Source: an uncultured Pirellulaceae bacterium (GTDB lineage: Bacteria > Planctomycetota > Planctomycetia > Pirellulales > Pirellulaceae). Taken from it: a DNA stretch of 64,000 bases. Position 1 is the first letter of the stretch. Each line of letters opens with the position of its first letter. The stretch covers positions 26,633-90,632 of the forward strand of contig CALDYR010000003.1 in assembly GCA_937944405.1 (NCBI GenBank), written 5' to 3'. Shown piece after piece: positions 18,775-28,689 of the stretch. The notes beneath the pieces are model-generated. The model was given only the letters and a program-made list of their open reading frames with translations, was not told the DNA's origin and made no database searches. A program made the translations under genes and the position numbers.

Positions 18775-18986
18775 TAGCCAACACCCAACAAACGAGGAAG
18801 AAAACTGTTTCAAACTGTCGCGGTTGAAGTGCAAAACAAAGGCCAATCATGTTTTGTCATTTGCGGCAATGGTTCGTCTATTGAGCGATCCTTACCTAAA
18901 AGAGAGTTTTAATGGCGGAGCGGTGTTGATATCCACTGCTACATTAAGTTCATGTGAAAATAGAGTTCGGTATAGATGCCAAAATG

Positions 18987-19012
18987 ATTTGCACTGCGGT
19001 GCAAATTTTTTT
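18987..19012. terminator. Stem-loop terminator between the sulfotransferase and DUF3365 genes
   Basis: atttgcac-tgcg-gtgcaaat followed by a T run. Confidence 0.55.
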
Positions 19013-19158
19013 AGCTTGCGCCGTTGGTTTGTTACGCGGGATTAGGGGCCGGCGCGATTTTGGAAAATGGTAACAACCATGGTGGTGAGTGGTCGTTCTC
19101 GTTTTTTGGGGGGCTCGGCGGCGTCTGCTGCCACGGAGTGCAGAGAAGAACTCTGGTT

Positions 19159-20292
19159 TTAGGCTTCGTAGCCGAAGGCTTGGGCGTATGGTTTCCAGTG
19201 CGCATCAATTTCCTCGACCAACCCCGCCTCTAACTGGACCGGATTGGTTTTGTGCCCTTTGCGTTGTTCGAAATAATTTTTAACCGGAGTGCCGATGTTT
19301 TGGACGCCTTTGAGATGCAACTGTTGATAGACGTTTTGAATCGTTTGAAGAGGTTCCTTCACTAATTGTTCGAACTTGATTTCGATCAATTGCTCAGGTG
19401 GCAAATCGTTACGATGTTCGAAGTAAGAATCGTACATCAGTCGTTGGCACTGGAAAACATACGTTTTGAGCCAATCGTCGTCGTACCGGGGTAATTGAAA
19501 AGCCTGCGTCTGGTCCAACGACCTCCACAGCCTCATCGTCGAGGAAACCAGTTTGTGCGGGTGTCGGGAGATGTGGATGAATTTCGCGCCGGGATACCAC
19601 TTGGCCAACTGAGCGATACGGCCTGTGTGAGGCGGAGACTTTAGTACCAACCGTTTGTTGGGATAGCCAATGGTGAGGGATTTCAAGAAATGGTCTAAGG
19701 TCAATCGGACCGATTCCTGTTGGGCTGTATCGGCAAGATCGAAGTGCAATTGTTGGTGGTGCTTTTGTTCGTTGTTGGGAAATGCGATGCGACGATACGG
19801 CGTCGCGGCGCCGCTGGAAATCAACGCAAAATCATCTTCCTGGGGCGAATCAGCCGAAATCGCCATGCTGTCCATCGGCCGCTTTTTGGGCAGCAGAAGA
19901 TTCACCAGCGGATAGAAAAACCACTTCGAAAACAGGAAATGCTGGGGCACGAAGGCTTCAAAGTTGGAGGGGAATGCGGTCCCGGGGTCCAGCGACATCA
20001 GTTCGTGTATTAGGGTAGTGCCCGATCGCCAATGACCGATGATAAAAACGGGTGGTGCCGATAGCTGGGTTTGAGCAATACGGCGCTCGTACGCCAGTTG
20101 CTGGCATCGATTGAGGACCGAGTTGACCACGCTACAACCGCCGACGAGCCCTAACATTGGATAACGAAGCGGATGGACGCGAAATCGATTCTCTTTCAAC
20201 AACTGATAGTAATTGCTGACTGACATTCCGTTCCAAAAACGAGGAGCCCAAAACGGATAGTGATTGGCGTTGGAGATCTTTTGATGGGGCAT
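19159..20292 (-). CDS. Sulfotransferase family protein
   Basis: PAPS-binding 'PPVFIIGHWRSGTTLIHELMSLDP' and 'KFIHISRHPHKLVSSTMRLWRSLD'. Confidence 0.9.
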   Translation of the reverse strand: MPHQKISNANHYPFWAPRFWNGMSVSNYYQLLKENRFRVHPLRYPMLGLVGGCSVVNSVLNRCQQLAYERRIAQTQLSAPPVFIIGHWRSGTTLIHELMSLDPGTAFPSNFEAFVPQHFLFSKWFFYPLVNLLLPKKRPMDSMAISADSPQEDDFALISSGAATPYRRIAFPNNEQKHHQQLHFDLADTAQQESVRLTLDHFLKSLTIGYPNKRLVLKSPPHTGRIAQLAKWYPGAKFIHISRHPHKLVSSTMRLWRSLDQTQAFQLPRYDDDWLKTYVFQCQRLMYDSYFEHRNDLPPEQLIEIKFEQLVKEPLQTIQNVYQQLHLKGVQNIGTPVKNYFEQRKGHKTNPVQLEAGLVEEIDAHWKPYAQAFGYEA

Positions 20293-20388
20293 AGGGTGGG
20301 TCAGTCTACCCGACTAACTTCGCAGGTTGAATGCCCGCGCCGCTGAAGGTCATCAGATTTTCTTTGAGCAAACAGAATTTCTTGATGA

Positions 20389-21408
20389 TTAGAACTCTTG
20401 ATTGACTTCGCCGTCGGCACGGGTGCTGAGGGCTCTGTAAGCGCTGGCGTCGATTTGAATCGTTATGAAATGAGTCGATCCATCGACGTTGACAAAGATA
20501 CTGCCTCCGGCGTGGTCGCTGTAGAAACCGCGGACTCGGTCTAATAAATCTATGTCTTCGTTGCCGGGAGTCCAGTCGATCGTGACTTCAGCGGGGGCGT
20601 TATTGAGTGGTTCTGGGATATCGTCACCGGTCTCCCAGATTCCATCAGCCCCTGCGTTTTGAGCGGTTACCGCAAACGCGCTGCCCCGGCCGCCTTGGCT
20701 CAGGGTTTCATTGATTCCATCACAATCTGCTTTGAACCAAACTTGGCCCATAAATAAATCCGGTCAGCTTCAGGTACCTTCGGCTGGCAAATTTGGGTTG
20801 CTGACTGCTTCGCCCATTAAAAATGTATTTGATGTTCCGTCGCCGATTTGCCCGAAGGTTACTTTACTGTTGATCCCAAACATCCCGCTGGGCGGTTGGT
20901 TGGTTAGGAAAGCATCGTTCCCTTTGTTGAAAGCATAGTCGTTGGCTTGGCCGGGTACGCCACCGTCTTGTTGGACCGAGCTTTGGGTTTCGGGACACTG
21001 AAACAGCGCAACGCTGACGTCCCGCAGGAACCGATTGGCCGGTGCCGTCCAGGGTTGAGTCAAATCGATTTGGTTGTAAATGTTGTTTTGGTCGATGTAG
21101 GGCAACAAGAAGACAAACCCCGAATGCAAAGCGTCTTGGTGGTTGGTGTCGTCGTCGGTGATGCCAGGTGGAAAGTTCATGAAGGACGATTCGTAGTTCA
21201 AATTCGCCAGCCCCATCTGGCGTAGCTGGTTCATGCAAGCCGTTTTTCGCGCCGCAGCCCGGACCGCTTGGACCGCTGGAATCAGCATTCCGATCAGGAT
21301 ACCGATGATCCCGATGACGACCAATAGTTCGACTAATGTGAATGCAGTGTGCCGCTGGTGCAAGCAATGTTGCCAACGCCGCGCGGCGAAGTTGTTGTGA
21401 ATCAGCAT
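20389..21408 (-). pseudogene. DUF1559 (prepilin-type, H-X9-DG) protein interrupted by in-frame stops
   Basis: N-part 20770-21408 has 'HTAFTLVELLVVIGIIGILIGMLIPAVQAVR' and DUF1559 body. C-part 20389-20751 is in the same frame and has 'HAGGSIFVNVDGSTHFI'. They are separated by TGA AGC TGA. Confidence 0.8.
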
Positions 21409-21460
21409 GAATCAATGTGGGGCCAAGACTGCAGAGAAAGTAAAACCAATCAGCGGATGG

Positions 21461-21502
21461 AATCGCCGTGACGCTCCAGCCAATCGCCGTGACGCTCCAA
21501 CC
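21461..21502. repeat. 21-bp tandem duplication
   Basis: aatcgccgtgacgctccagcc|aatcgccgtgacgctccaacc, one mismatch. Confidence 0.9.
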
Positions 21503-21587
21503 TGACGGTGGCGGGAATTTTACGCAAAACACGGTTGCGAGTCGAGTTTATTCTCAGGACCGGTCGGTCCTTTGGCCCTGTTTGCTG

Positions 21588-23468
21588 CTATGCCGCAGGG
21601 TTCATGATCTTTCCCTTGGGCGTGGTCAGGTCGAACAAGCCAAAAATTTCATCACGCGACAGCCCGCGGTTGATGGGCTGAGTGTCGGGCGACAGAATTT
21701 CATTGAACAATTCACGTTTCTCTTCGAGGATGTCGTGAATGCGTTGTTCGATGGTGCCGGCCATAATCATGCGTGTGATCGTTACACTCCCGGTGGCTCC
21801 GATCCGGTGCGCCCGATTGATGGCTTGGTCTTCGATTGCGGGATTCCACCAGCGATCGAACAAAAACACATAGCGGCAGAACTGCAAGTTCAAACCGACA
21901 CTGCCAGCACCGTAACTCATCAGCAGCACCGTGCGATCGGGGTTCTCTTTGAACTCTTGCAGGATTGGGTCGCGGCGTTTGCTGGCGATGCGTCCGTGGT
22001 ATTGAAGCGGATTAAATTGCTGGACCTGATCCGAGATTCTCTCGATTGCGCCAACCCATTGGCTGAACACGATCGCTTTCTGACCGCTGGCGGCGACTTC
22101 TTCTAGGTCGGCCTTCAATCGGTCGACTTTTGTGCTTTTTTCGGTGACCGGGTCAAAGTTGCAGATTTGCTTCAATCGCAGCACCAGTTCGAAAACGTGA
22201 TTGATCGTGATCTCATCGCCCATTTCGCCGAGTTGAATCACGCCGTCATTTTCAGCCGCGCGGTAACGGTCGGATTGCTCTTGGGACAAATCAAGTTCCG
22301 CGTCGCGCATCAACCGTGGCGGCATGTCGGTCATCACGATGTCTTTGGTGCGGCGGAGAATCAGGTCTTTCACGTTGCGTTTGATTTCGCGCACGGTCAT
22401 GTTCTGGTTGACCGAACCGGGCGACGCAAATTCACAGATGCCGACCAAGTCATTGATGCTGTTTTCGATCGGCGTGCCGGTGAGCGCCCATGATCGGTTT
22501 CGGTTGATTCTCTGGACGACTTTGCTGGTTGAATTTTGTTTGTTTTTGACGCGCTGGGCTTCATCCAGCACGCACAGATCATAGGTGCGATCGGCGTCGG
22601 TTACGATCGCTTCGTCGCGAATGAGCAGTTCGTAATTGGCGACCTTCACCATCGCTTTGTTGTGTTTCCAGTGCCAGGCCCGTTCGCTTTTGTTGCCTTG
22701 GATTGCGGCAACGGTGACTTCGGGGGCCCACGTTTTGAATTCACGCAACCAGTTGGTCACCAGCGGTTTGGGGCAGATCAACAGAATACTGGTCGCTTGC
22801 CGAGTCCGCAGCAGCATCCGCATCGACGTGATCGCCTGCATGGTTTTCCCCAACCCCATTTCGTCGGCAAGGATCGCGTTGTAACGCGTGAACAGAAAAC
22901 CGACACCTTCGTATTGGAAATCGAAGGGGGGGAAAGGGAACTCCATCGTTTCGCCCGACAGCAGCGATTCCAAAGGTGGCTGAAGCATATAGAACAGCCG
23001 GTCGCCCATCTTGATGACGTCCTTGGGGGCCTTCAAATGAGTGCGTTTGTCATCCTTGGTGACTTGGTGTTGCTTCACGTCGTGTCGGGGCGAAGCGCTG
23101 GCGGTTGGGTCAATGACGATATCGCCGGGGTTACCATCGACCGGTTGGAAAAAGTTCGCCGGGCCGTTAGGCAGGGCGCGGGGGTCCTTCTCTTGAACGC
23201 CGGTTTCGGAGAAAAAGTAACTGCTGACCTTGGGACGCCGTTTACGGAAGGTCGCCGAAAGGACGGCGGGCGAAACCACCGCTAAGTCTGTCGTGACCGA
23301 GTCAACCGAAACAGAAGTCTCTTGTCCGATGCTGTTTTGCCAATCAATCAGTGGGATAGCGTTGTCCATGTTTTTTCGTGCGACCGCCGGAGGAGCGAAA
23401 TTCTGTTCTACGAAGTTCTGTTCTGACAAACCCGCAAACCCACCAGCAGGGGCGCCCAAATAAGCCAC
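21588..23468 (-). CDS. SNF2-family DEAD/DEAH helicase
   Basis: 'NAILADEMGLGKTMQAITSMRMLL', 'VLDEAQRVKN', 'ALTGTPIENSINDL', 'LMSYGAGSVGLNLQFCRYVFLFDRWWNPAIEDQAINRAHRIG'. Confidence 0.95.
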   Translation of the reverse strand: MAYLGAPAGGFAGLSEQNFVEQNFAPPAVARKNMDNAIPLIDWQNSIGQETSVSVDSVTTDLAVVSPAVLSATFRKRRPKVSSYFFSETGVQEKDPRALPNGPANFFQPVDGNPGDIVIDPTASASPRHDVKQHQVTKDDKRTHLKAPKDVIKMGDRLFYMLQPPLESLLSGETMEFPFPPFDFQYEGVGFLFTRYNAILADEMGLGKTMQAITSMRMLLRTRQATSILLICPKPLVTNWLREFKTWAPEVTVAAIQGNKSERAWHWKHNKAMVKVANYELLIRDEAIVTDADRTYDLCVLDEAQRVKNKQNSTSKVVQRINRNRSWALTGTPIENSINDLVGICEFASPGSVNQNMTVREIKRNVKDLILRRTKDIVMTDMPPRLMRDAELDLSQEQSDRYRAAENDGVIQLGEMGDEITINHVFELVLRLKQICNFDPVTEKSTKVDRLKADLEEVAASGQKAIVFSQWVGAIERISDQVQQFNPLQYHGRIASKRRDPILQEFKENPDRTVLLMSYGAGSVGLNLQFCRYVFLFDRWWNPAIEDQAINRAHRIGATGSVTITRMIMAGTIEQRIHDILEEKRELFNEILSPDTQPINRGLSRDEIFGLFDLTTPKGKIMNPAA

Positions 23469-23523
23469 TGAGTTAGGGGCTGGGCTGAGGGGCTGGGTTG
23501 AGGGACACCCAGTTCGTGTCGCG

Positions 23524-24054
23524 TCAACGAGCGACCGATTGGGCTTCTTCGATTGCTAATTGGATGCGTTCAAACGGTTCCACTAACGGCAACGATTTTG
23601 TGAACTCAAGACATGCCGACTTTACGCGCTGTAACAGTTGTGGATTTTCGGTGTGGCTGATGACCTGTTCGCCACCGACCTCGAAACCTGAAACTCGGTT
23701 CTCTGTCTGGTCCAGGGAACACAGCATGGCCACCGGAAGATCGGTGATTTTGTCTAACGCCAATAGTGCGCTGCGATCGGTGATCAGAAGCTGTGGCCGC
23801 GATTTTGATTTTTCGACGATTGAGGCCGCGATTTGGTCGCAGAATAAAAAACCACGATAGGTCTGCCCATACAGAATTTTTTGGGTTCGATTTTCCCTTA
23901 CCGGGGGCGTGCAATGAAACTCAATGGGTCGGCCCACCGGAGACACCACTAGCATTCCGCCGGCATACCCCAGCTCCGGGACGTCGACGATGGTGATGAA
24001 TCCGATGCGTTCAACGGGTTCATTGGTTTCTGTTTGCTCAGCAACTGCGATCAC
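23524..24054 (-). CDS. Hypothetical protein next to the SNF2 helicase
   Basis: Intact 176-aa ORF, same strand and immediately upstream of the helicase. Confidence 0.65.
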   Translation of the reverse strand: MIAVAEQTETNEPVERIGFITIVDVPELGYAGGMLVVSPVGRPIEFHCTPPVRENRTQKILYGQTYRGFLFCDQIAASIVEKSKSRPQLLITDRSALLALDKITDLPVAMLCSLDQTENRVSGFEVGGEQVISHTENPQLLQRVKSACLEFTKSLPLVEPFERIQLAIEEAQSVAR

Positions 24055-24446
24055 TTGTTAATGTCCAAAAGGGAGCGAAATATCAGAAACGGTTTGCGCG
24101 ATGCGAAAATGACATAATCAGCGAAATCGGAATTCCACTCATCCCGTTAACATTGGAACCTTTTTCGAATACCTGAAACTGTCTAAGACCAGTCATCGGA
24201 GGATCGACGATTGTCCTTGATGGGCCCTGCTGGTGACGTGGCGGTCGCGTCAATTGTTACCGTCGGTATAACTGTTATTTCTACTGACCTTTTGAGAAAG
24301 CTTGCCGATCACAGCCATTGCGCACTTCAGTAATTCTTTGATTTAATCAATATAGAGGCCGCGCGGTCGACTTTCGGCAAGCCCGCGTTTATACTGAAGC
24401 TGTAATCAAGAAAAAAACTAATTATTCATCTCGGAGTGGCAAAAAT

Positions 24447-24914
24447 ATGGCAAACGAATCGCAGGGAGTATCTCCCGTTTTTCGAATCGACGTAGGCCAA
24501 AATGCTAGCGAAACACCGATTTCAACTCGGCAGAGCGAGCAACATACAGAATTAACAGCTTTGCTTCAACAATTGGTCATTGGTCAGGATCGCCAAAACG
24601 AATTGCTTGAGGAAGTGGTCGAGAATATAGGGGCCGCCCAACGCCAACGGGCACACGAGCTCAACTCATGGAAGGACGCCAACCCGGTATTGGCCAAGCG
24701 CTGCCGAGCCGCGGCGGAGTCGCTTTCGAAAGTCCAAACTGAATTTCTTCACAACATTACCTTTGAAGTCAACGACTCGCATGAAGACATGATCGACAGC
24801 GATTTTGTAATGAACGAATTTGTCGATCGCTACGGCCCACGATTGGCCCATCTGAATGGTGTGTTGCAATTGCTTTCGCAACTCAGCGCAAATACTCCGG
24901 CCAACGCCCGTTAA
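24447..24914 (+). CDS. Hypothetical protein
   Basis: 155-aa ORF, predicted helical/coiled, good start context. Family not recognised. Confidence 0.65.
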   Translation: MANESQGVSPVFRIDVGQNASETPISTRQSEQHTELTALLQQLVIGQDRQNELLEEVVENIGAAQRQRAHELNSWKDANPVLAKRCRAAAESLSKVQTEFLHNITFEVNDSHEDMIDSDFVMNEFVDRYGPRLAHLNGVLQLLSQLSANTPANAR

Positions 24915-25220
24915 GTTAAAGTCTTTGTCGCAACATCGGACAACGGCAATTGAAATTATGCCTCTTTGAATATTCATTTGAAGGGGTTTTTTTCGTGGGG
25001 CTCCGGCGTTGGGTGGAAAGAAAAAACGTCGCTCGTTGGACCGGTATTCTACACCGATCACCCTCTCATTGCCGCAGACACGAAAATCAATGTCTCGGTT
25101 TGCCGAACCTAGGTTATAATTTTCAACGCTCGCGAAACCAGTAAACATATGACTGCTTGTCCAAGGCAATGTGTCCAAGCAAATGTGTTGAAACTAATGA
25201 ACTGTTTCAGAAAGAAACCT

Positions 25221-26060
25221 ATGAAAGTTTTTTCCCTCAGCCGCATTGTGCTTAATCGCCCGGCTATTGCTGTCTTGTTGGTTATCGTGTTGCCTGTTGT
25301 GGCAGGAGCCTGGGTTTACAAGGAGTGGAAAAGTGGCGTGGTATGGCCTCGCCCCCCCAAAGTGACTGCTGGTGAAAATGGGTCGGCCCCTTCTGACGCG
25401 ATCGTTTTGTTTGACGGTTCCAACGCCGACCAATGGGAGGGCGGCGAAAATTGGCTGTCCGAGGATGGCGTAATGACGGCGGCTAAATCGGGGATTTCCA
25501 CGAAGAAGAAATTTGGTAGCTGCCAGTTGCATCTTGAGTTTGCGTCGCCGGTGAAAACGGCAGGGCTCACCGGGCAACAGCGCGGCAATAGCGGCATTTT
25601 CTTCGGCGATTTCAAATACGAAGTTCAAGTTTTAGATTCATGGGACAACGAGACTTACCATGATGGGCAGTGCGGCGCCATTTACAAACAATCACCGCCG
25701 ATCGTAAACCCGTGCCGCAAACCGGGGCAGTGGCAAACTTACGATATTATTTACGATGCGCCAGAATTCGGGGCTTACGGTGAGACTCTCAAACCGGCTT
25801 ACCTGACGGTACTGTTAAACGGCGTCTTGGTTCAGAATCATGTCGAACTCAAAGGCAACACGTTTTACAATCGGCCGCCGTCTTACACCGCGCACGAATC
25901 GAAGCAGTCGATCGGACTTCAGTTTCACAACGACCCAGTGAAATTCCGTAACATCTGGGTCCGCGAAAACGTGGCACCTCATCAACCGCAACTTCCTGCG
26001 GAAGCAGACGTGCGGTGGCGTAACGGAGATTTTGGCGAATCAAAGAAAAAGAAGAAGTAG
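25221..26060 (+). CDS. DUF1080 (3-keto-disaccharide hydrolase-type) secreted protein
   Basis: 'IVLFDGSNADQWEGGENWLSEDGVMTAAKSGISTKKKFGSCQLHLEFASP...GNSGIFFGDFKYEVQVLDSWDNETYHDGQCGAIYKQ'. Confidence 0.88.
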   Translation: MKVFSLSRIVLNRPAIAVLLVIVLPVVAGAWVYKEWKSGVVWPRPPKVTAGENGSAPSDAIVLFDGSNADQWEGGENWLSEDGVMTAAKSGISTKKKFGSCQLHLEFASPVKTAGLTGQQRGNSGIFFGDFKYEVQVLDSWDNETYHDGQCGAIYKQSPPIVNPCRKPGQWQTYDIIYDAPEFGAYGETLKPAYLTVLLNGVLVQNHVELKGNTFYNRPPSYTAHESKQSIGLQFHNDPVKFRNIWVRENVAPHQPQLPAEADVRWRNGDFGESKKKKK

Positions 26061-26227
26061 GTGCGCTTTGCAACCGACCGTCGTTTGGCTCTGTTTCGCT
26101 CGGCCCCTTAACAAGGGTCAGGTGAAGTGGGCTCGAACCTATTGCCGTTGGCTGGCAGATGTTAAGATACTGGCGATCGTTTAATCAGACATTGTTCACG
26201 TATTTTAGCACTCCATCGAGCCTTCCC

Positions 26228-26770
26228 ATGGGACTGATCACGGCCACCAAGGCCTTTTGCAAATTATTATTCAATCCTCAACTGTGCGATTCGTTCGACG
26301 AGATGATTGCCTCCGGTGGTACGCTTAAGATTGAATCCAAACCGGCCGCCGAATCGCCTAAACCCATCCCACCGGAGATCCCGGTGCGCAGTGATGCGAT
26401 CAGTTTAATCGCCGCCTTGCAGCGCGAGGCGCGGTTGCTAGACATCGTCACCGAATCGTTGGACGGTTATTCAGACGCTCAGATCGGCGCGGCGGCCAAA
26501 GAGGTACTGCGAGACACCGGAGCGGTGATTGACCGCATGTTCGGGCTGCAACCGTTGACCACGGTTGAGGACGGAGCGCATTTCGAAACGCCGGATAAAT
26601 TCGACGCCGCGATGTACCGTTTGACCGGCAACGTTAGCGGCGAAGCCCCGTTCCGTGGTACCGTCAACCATCATGGTTGGCAGGCGACTAAGTGTGATGT
26701 CCCGCAGTGGAATGGGGAAAAAGAATCAGCGCTGGTGATCGCGCCTATCGAACTTGAGATCAAATCATGA
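26228..26770 (+). CDS. DUF2760 domain protein
   Basis: 'SDAISLIAALQREARLLDIVTESLDGYSDAQIGAAAKEVLRDTGAVIDRMFGLQPL...YRLTGNVSGEAPFRGTVNHHGWQATKCDVPQW', next to Hsp70 genes. Confidence 0.82.
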   Translation: MGLITATKAFCKLLFNPQLCDSFDEMIASGGTLKIESKPAAESPKPIPPEIPVRSDAISLIAALQREARLLDIVTESLDGYSDAQIGAAAKEVLRDTGAVIDRMFGLQPLTTVEDGAHFETPDKFDAAMYRLTGNVSGEAPFRGTVNHHGWQATKCDVPQWNGEKESALVIAPIELEIKS

Positions 26771-28560
26771 ACCAGTTCATCATCGGTATCGATTTAGGGA
26801 CAACCAATAATGTGCTCGCGTTTTGCGAATCTCATCAAACAAACGACACCACTGACGTGCAGTTGCTGAAGATTCCGCAATTAGTTGCCGCCCACACGGT
26901 GGAAGCTAAATCTGCGTTGCCGTCGTTTTCTTATCTGGCCGCCGAAGCCGAAACCACCGGCGGTGCGCTGGATCTGCCGTGGGCTGAGGGACGTAATTTC
27001 GCCACCGGAGAATTCGCTAGATCCAAAGGGGCCGATACGCCCGACCGGACGATCGGCGCTTCCAAGAGTTGGCTGTGTCATAACAAAGTCGATCGGCGCG
27101 CGCCGATTTTGCCTTGGAATGCCGATGGCGACGTCGGGAAGATATCACCCGTTGCTGCGGCGCAGCAGTATCTCGAACACTTGGTCGCGGCGTGGCATGC
27201 GCGATTTCCCGAGTCTCCAATTTCCGATCAACACGTAGTGCTAACGGTGCCGGCATCGTTCGATCCTGTCGCGCGGGAACTAACGCGCGAAGCCGCAATC
27301 GCTGCTGGTTTACCGCCGCACTTTGTATTGCTTGAAGAACCTCAAGCCGCACTTTACGCGTGGCTTAATCAGCAGGGCGATCAGTGGCGAAAAACCCTCC
27401 AAGTGGGGCAGTCAGTTTTGGTTTGTGACGTCGGCGGCGGCACCACAGATTTGACCTTGATCGCGGTCGATCAAAACGACGGGGAACTTGAACTGCGGCG
27501 AGTCGCGGTCGGGGAGCATTTATTGGTTGGTGGCGATAACATGGATCTATCGGCGGCCTATTTTGTGTCCGGTAAGCTTTCAGAACAAGGCTCAACGCTT
27601 GACCCGTGGCAGTCGGTTTCTCTGTGGCACAGTTGCCGGGCAGCGAAAGAGGCACTTTTGACCGATGACGGACCTGCAACCCACACCATCACCGTGCTCG
27701 GACGTGGCAGTAAGCTGATCGGATCGACGGTGTCGGTCGAAATCAACAAAGAAGAAATTGCCGGCCTGGTGCTCGATGGTTTCTTTCCAAAATGCCATTT
27801 GACCGATCGTCCAGTCCGGCAGCCGGCATCTGGTTTTCAAGAGATCGGTTTGCCGTACGAATCCGATCCCGGCATCACTCGGCACATCGCGGCATTCGTT
27901 GGCTCCCATTGCACGGGAGAAAATGATTCGGTTTCGATGCCAAATTATGTCTTGTTCAACGGGGGCGTGTTTAAAGCCAACGGGCTCAAGCAGCGGATGC
28001 TGGAGGTGATGTCCACTTGGTCTGGAGATCAAGACGTCCAAGAACTTAGCGGGGGAAGCGCGCTTGATTATGCGGTGGCCAAGGGCGCATGCTTTTACGG
28101 ATTCAATCAACAGTCCGGAGGTCTGCGCATTCGTGGCGGCGTCGGTCGGTCTTACTATGTGGGCATCGAAACTGCGGGGCTGGCGATTCCCGGTGCCCCC
28201 CGTCCGATGAAGGCGTTGTGTGTCGTCCCATTTGGGATGGAAGAAGGTACCGAAGTATCTGTGCCCTCGGGAGAATTCGCTTTGGTCGTTGGGCAACCGG
28301 CTCAGTTTCGTTTCTTCAGTTCTAACACCCGCAAAGAAGACCAACCGGGAAAACTGCTTGACCGTTGGACCGAAGAAGAACTGGCGGAAACCGACCCATT
28401 AGTTGCGACATTGAATTTGGAAGATTCCGATGAAACCTTCGTGCCGGTAAAATTCCGTTCAAAGATTACCGAACTTGGAATGTTCGAACTGTGGTGTGAG
28501 ACTGGCGAATCTGAGCAAGCCAAACGCTGGAAGCTTGAGTTCAACGTGCGTGAAAATTAG
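26767..28560 (+). CDS. Hsp70-family protein
   Basis: 'IGIDLGTTNNVLAF', 'LEEPQAALYAWL', 'VLVCDVGGGTTDLTLIAV'. Overlaps the DUF2760 stop (ATGA). Confidence 0.93.
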   Translation: MNQFIIGIDLGTTNNVLAFCESHQTNDTTDVQLLKIPQLVAAHTVEAKSALPSFSYLAAEAETTGGALDLPWAEGRNFATGEFARSKGADTPDRTIGASKSWLCHNKVDRRAPILPWNADGDVGKISPVAAAQQYLEHLVAAWHARFPESPISDQHVVLTVPASFDPVARELTREAAIAAGLPPHFVLLEEPQAALYAWLNQQGDQWRKTLQVGQSVLVCDVGGGTTDLTLIAVDQNDGELELRRVAVGEHLLVGGDNMDLSAAYFVSGKLSEQGSTLDPWQSVSLWHSCRAAKEALLTDDGPATHTITVLGRGSKLIGSTVSVEINKEEIAGLVLDGFFPKCHLTDRPVRQPASGFQEIGLPYESDPGITRHIAAFVGSHCTGENDSVSMPNYVLFNGGVFKANGLKQRMLEVMSTWSGDQDVQELSGGSALDYAVAKGACFYGFNQQSGGLRIRGGVGRSYYVGIETAGLAIPGAPRPMKALCVVPFGMEEGTEVSVPSGEFALVVGQPAQFRFFSSNTRKEDQPGKLLDRWTEEELAETDPLVATLNLEDSDETFVPVKFRSKITELGMFELWCETGESEQAKRWKLEFNVREN

Positions 28561-28689
28561 CCACCTTGAGTCGGTGAGGCGCGGTTTGACGATCCTCGGT
28601 TTTAGTTCCCAACCATTCCAGCAGCAAAGTTGGCGCCTAGTGTTATCGCCACTCTTTATTATTTATTAAACAATTTTTAAAAATCTACC

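Noticed and set aside
20764-20772. TGA codons in the DUF1559 gene as selenocysteine
   Set aside because: Two TGAs one codon apart, no SECIS-like structure recognised, and DUF1559 proteins are not known selenoproteins. Pseudogene is simpler.
22536-23285. 249-aa plus-strand ORF opposite the SNF2 helicase
   Set aside because: Shadow ORF; the helicase reading has clear motifs.
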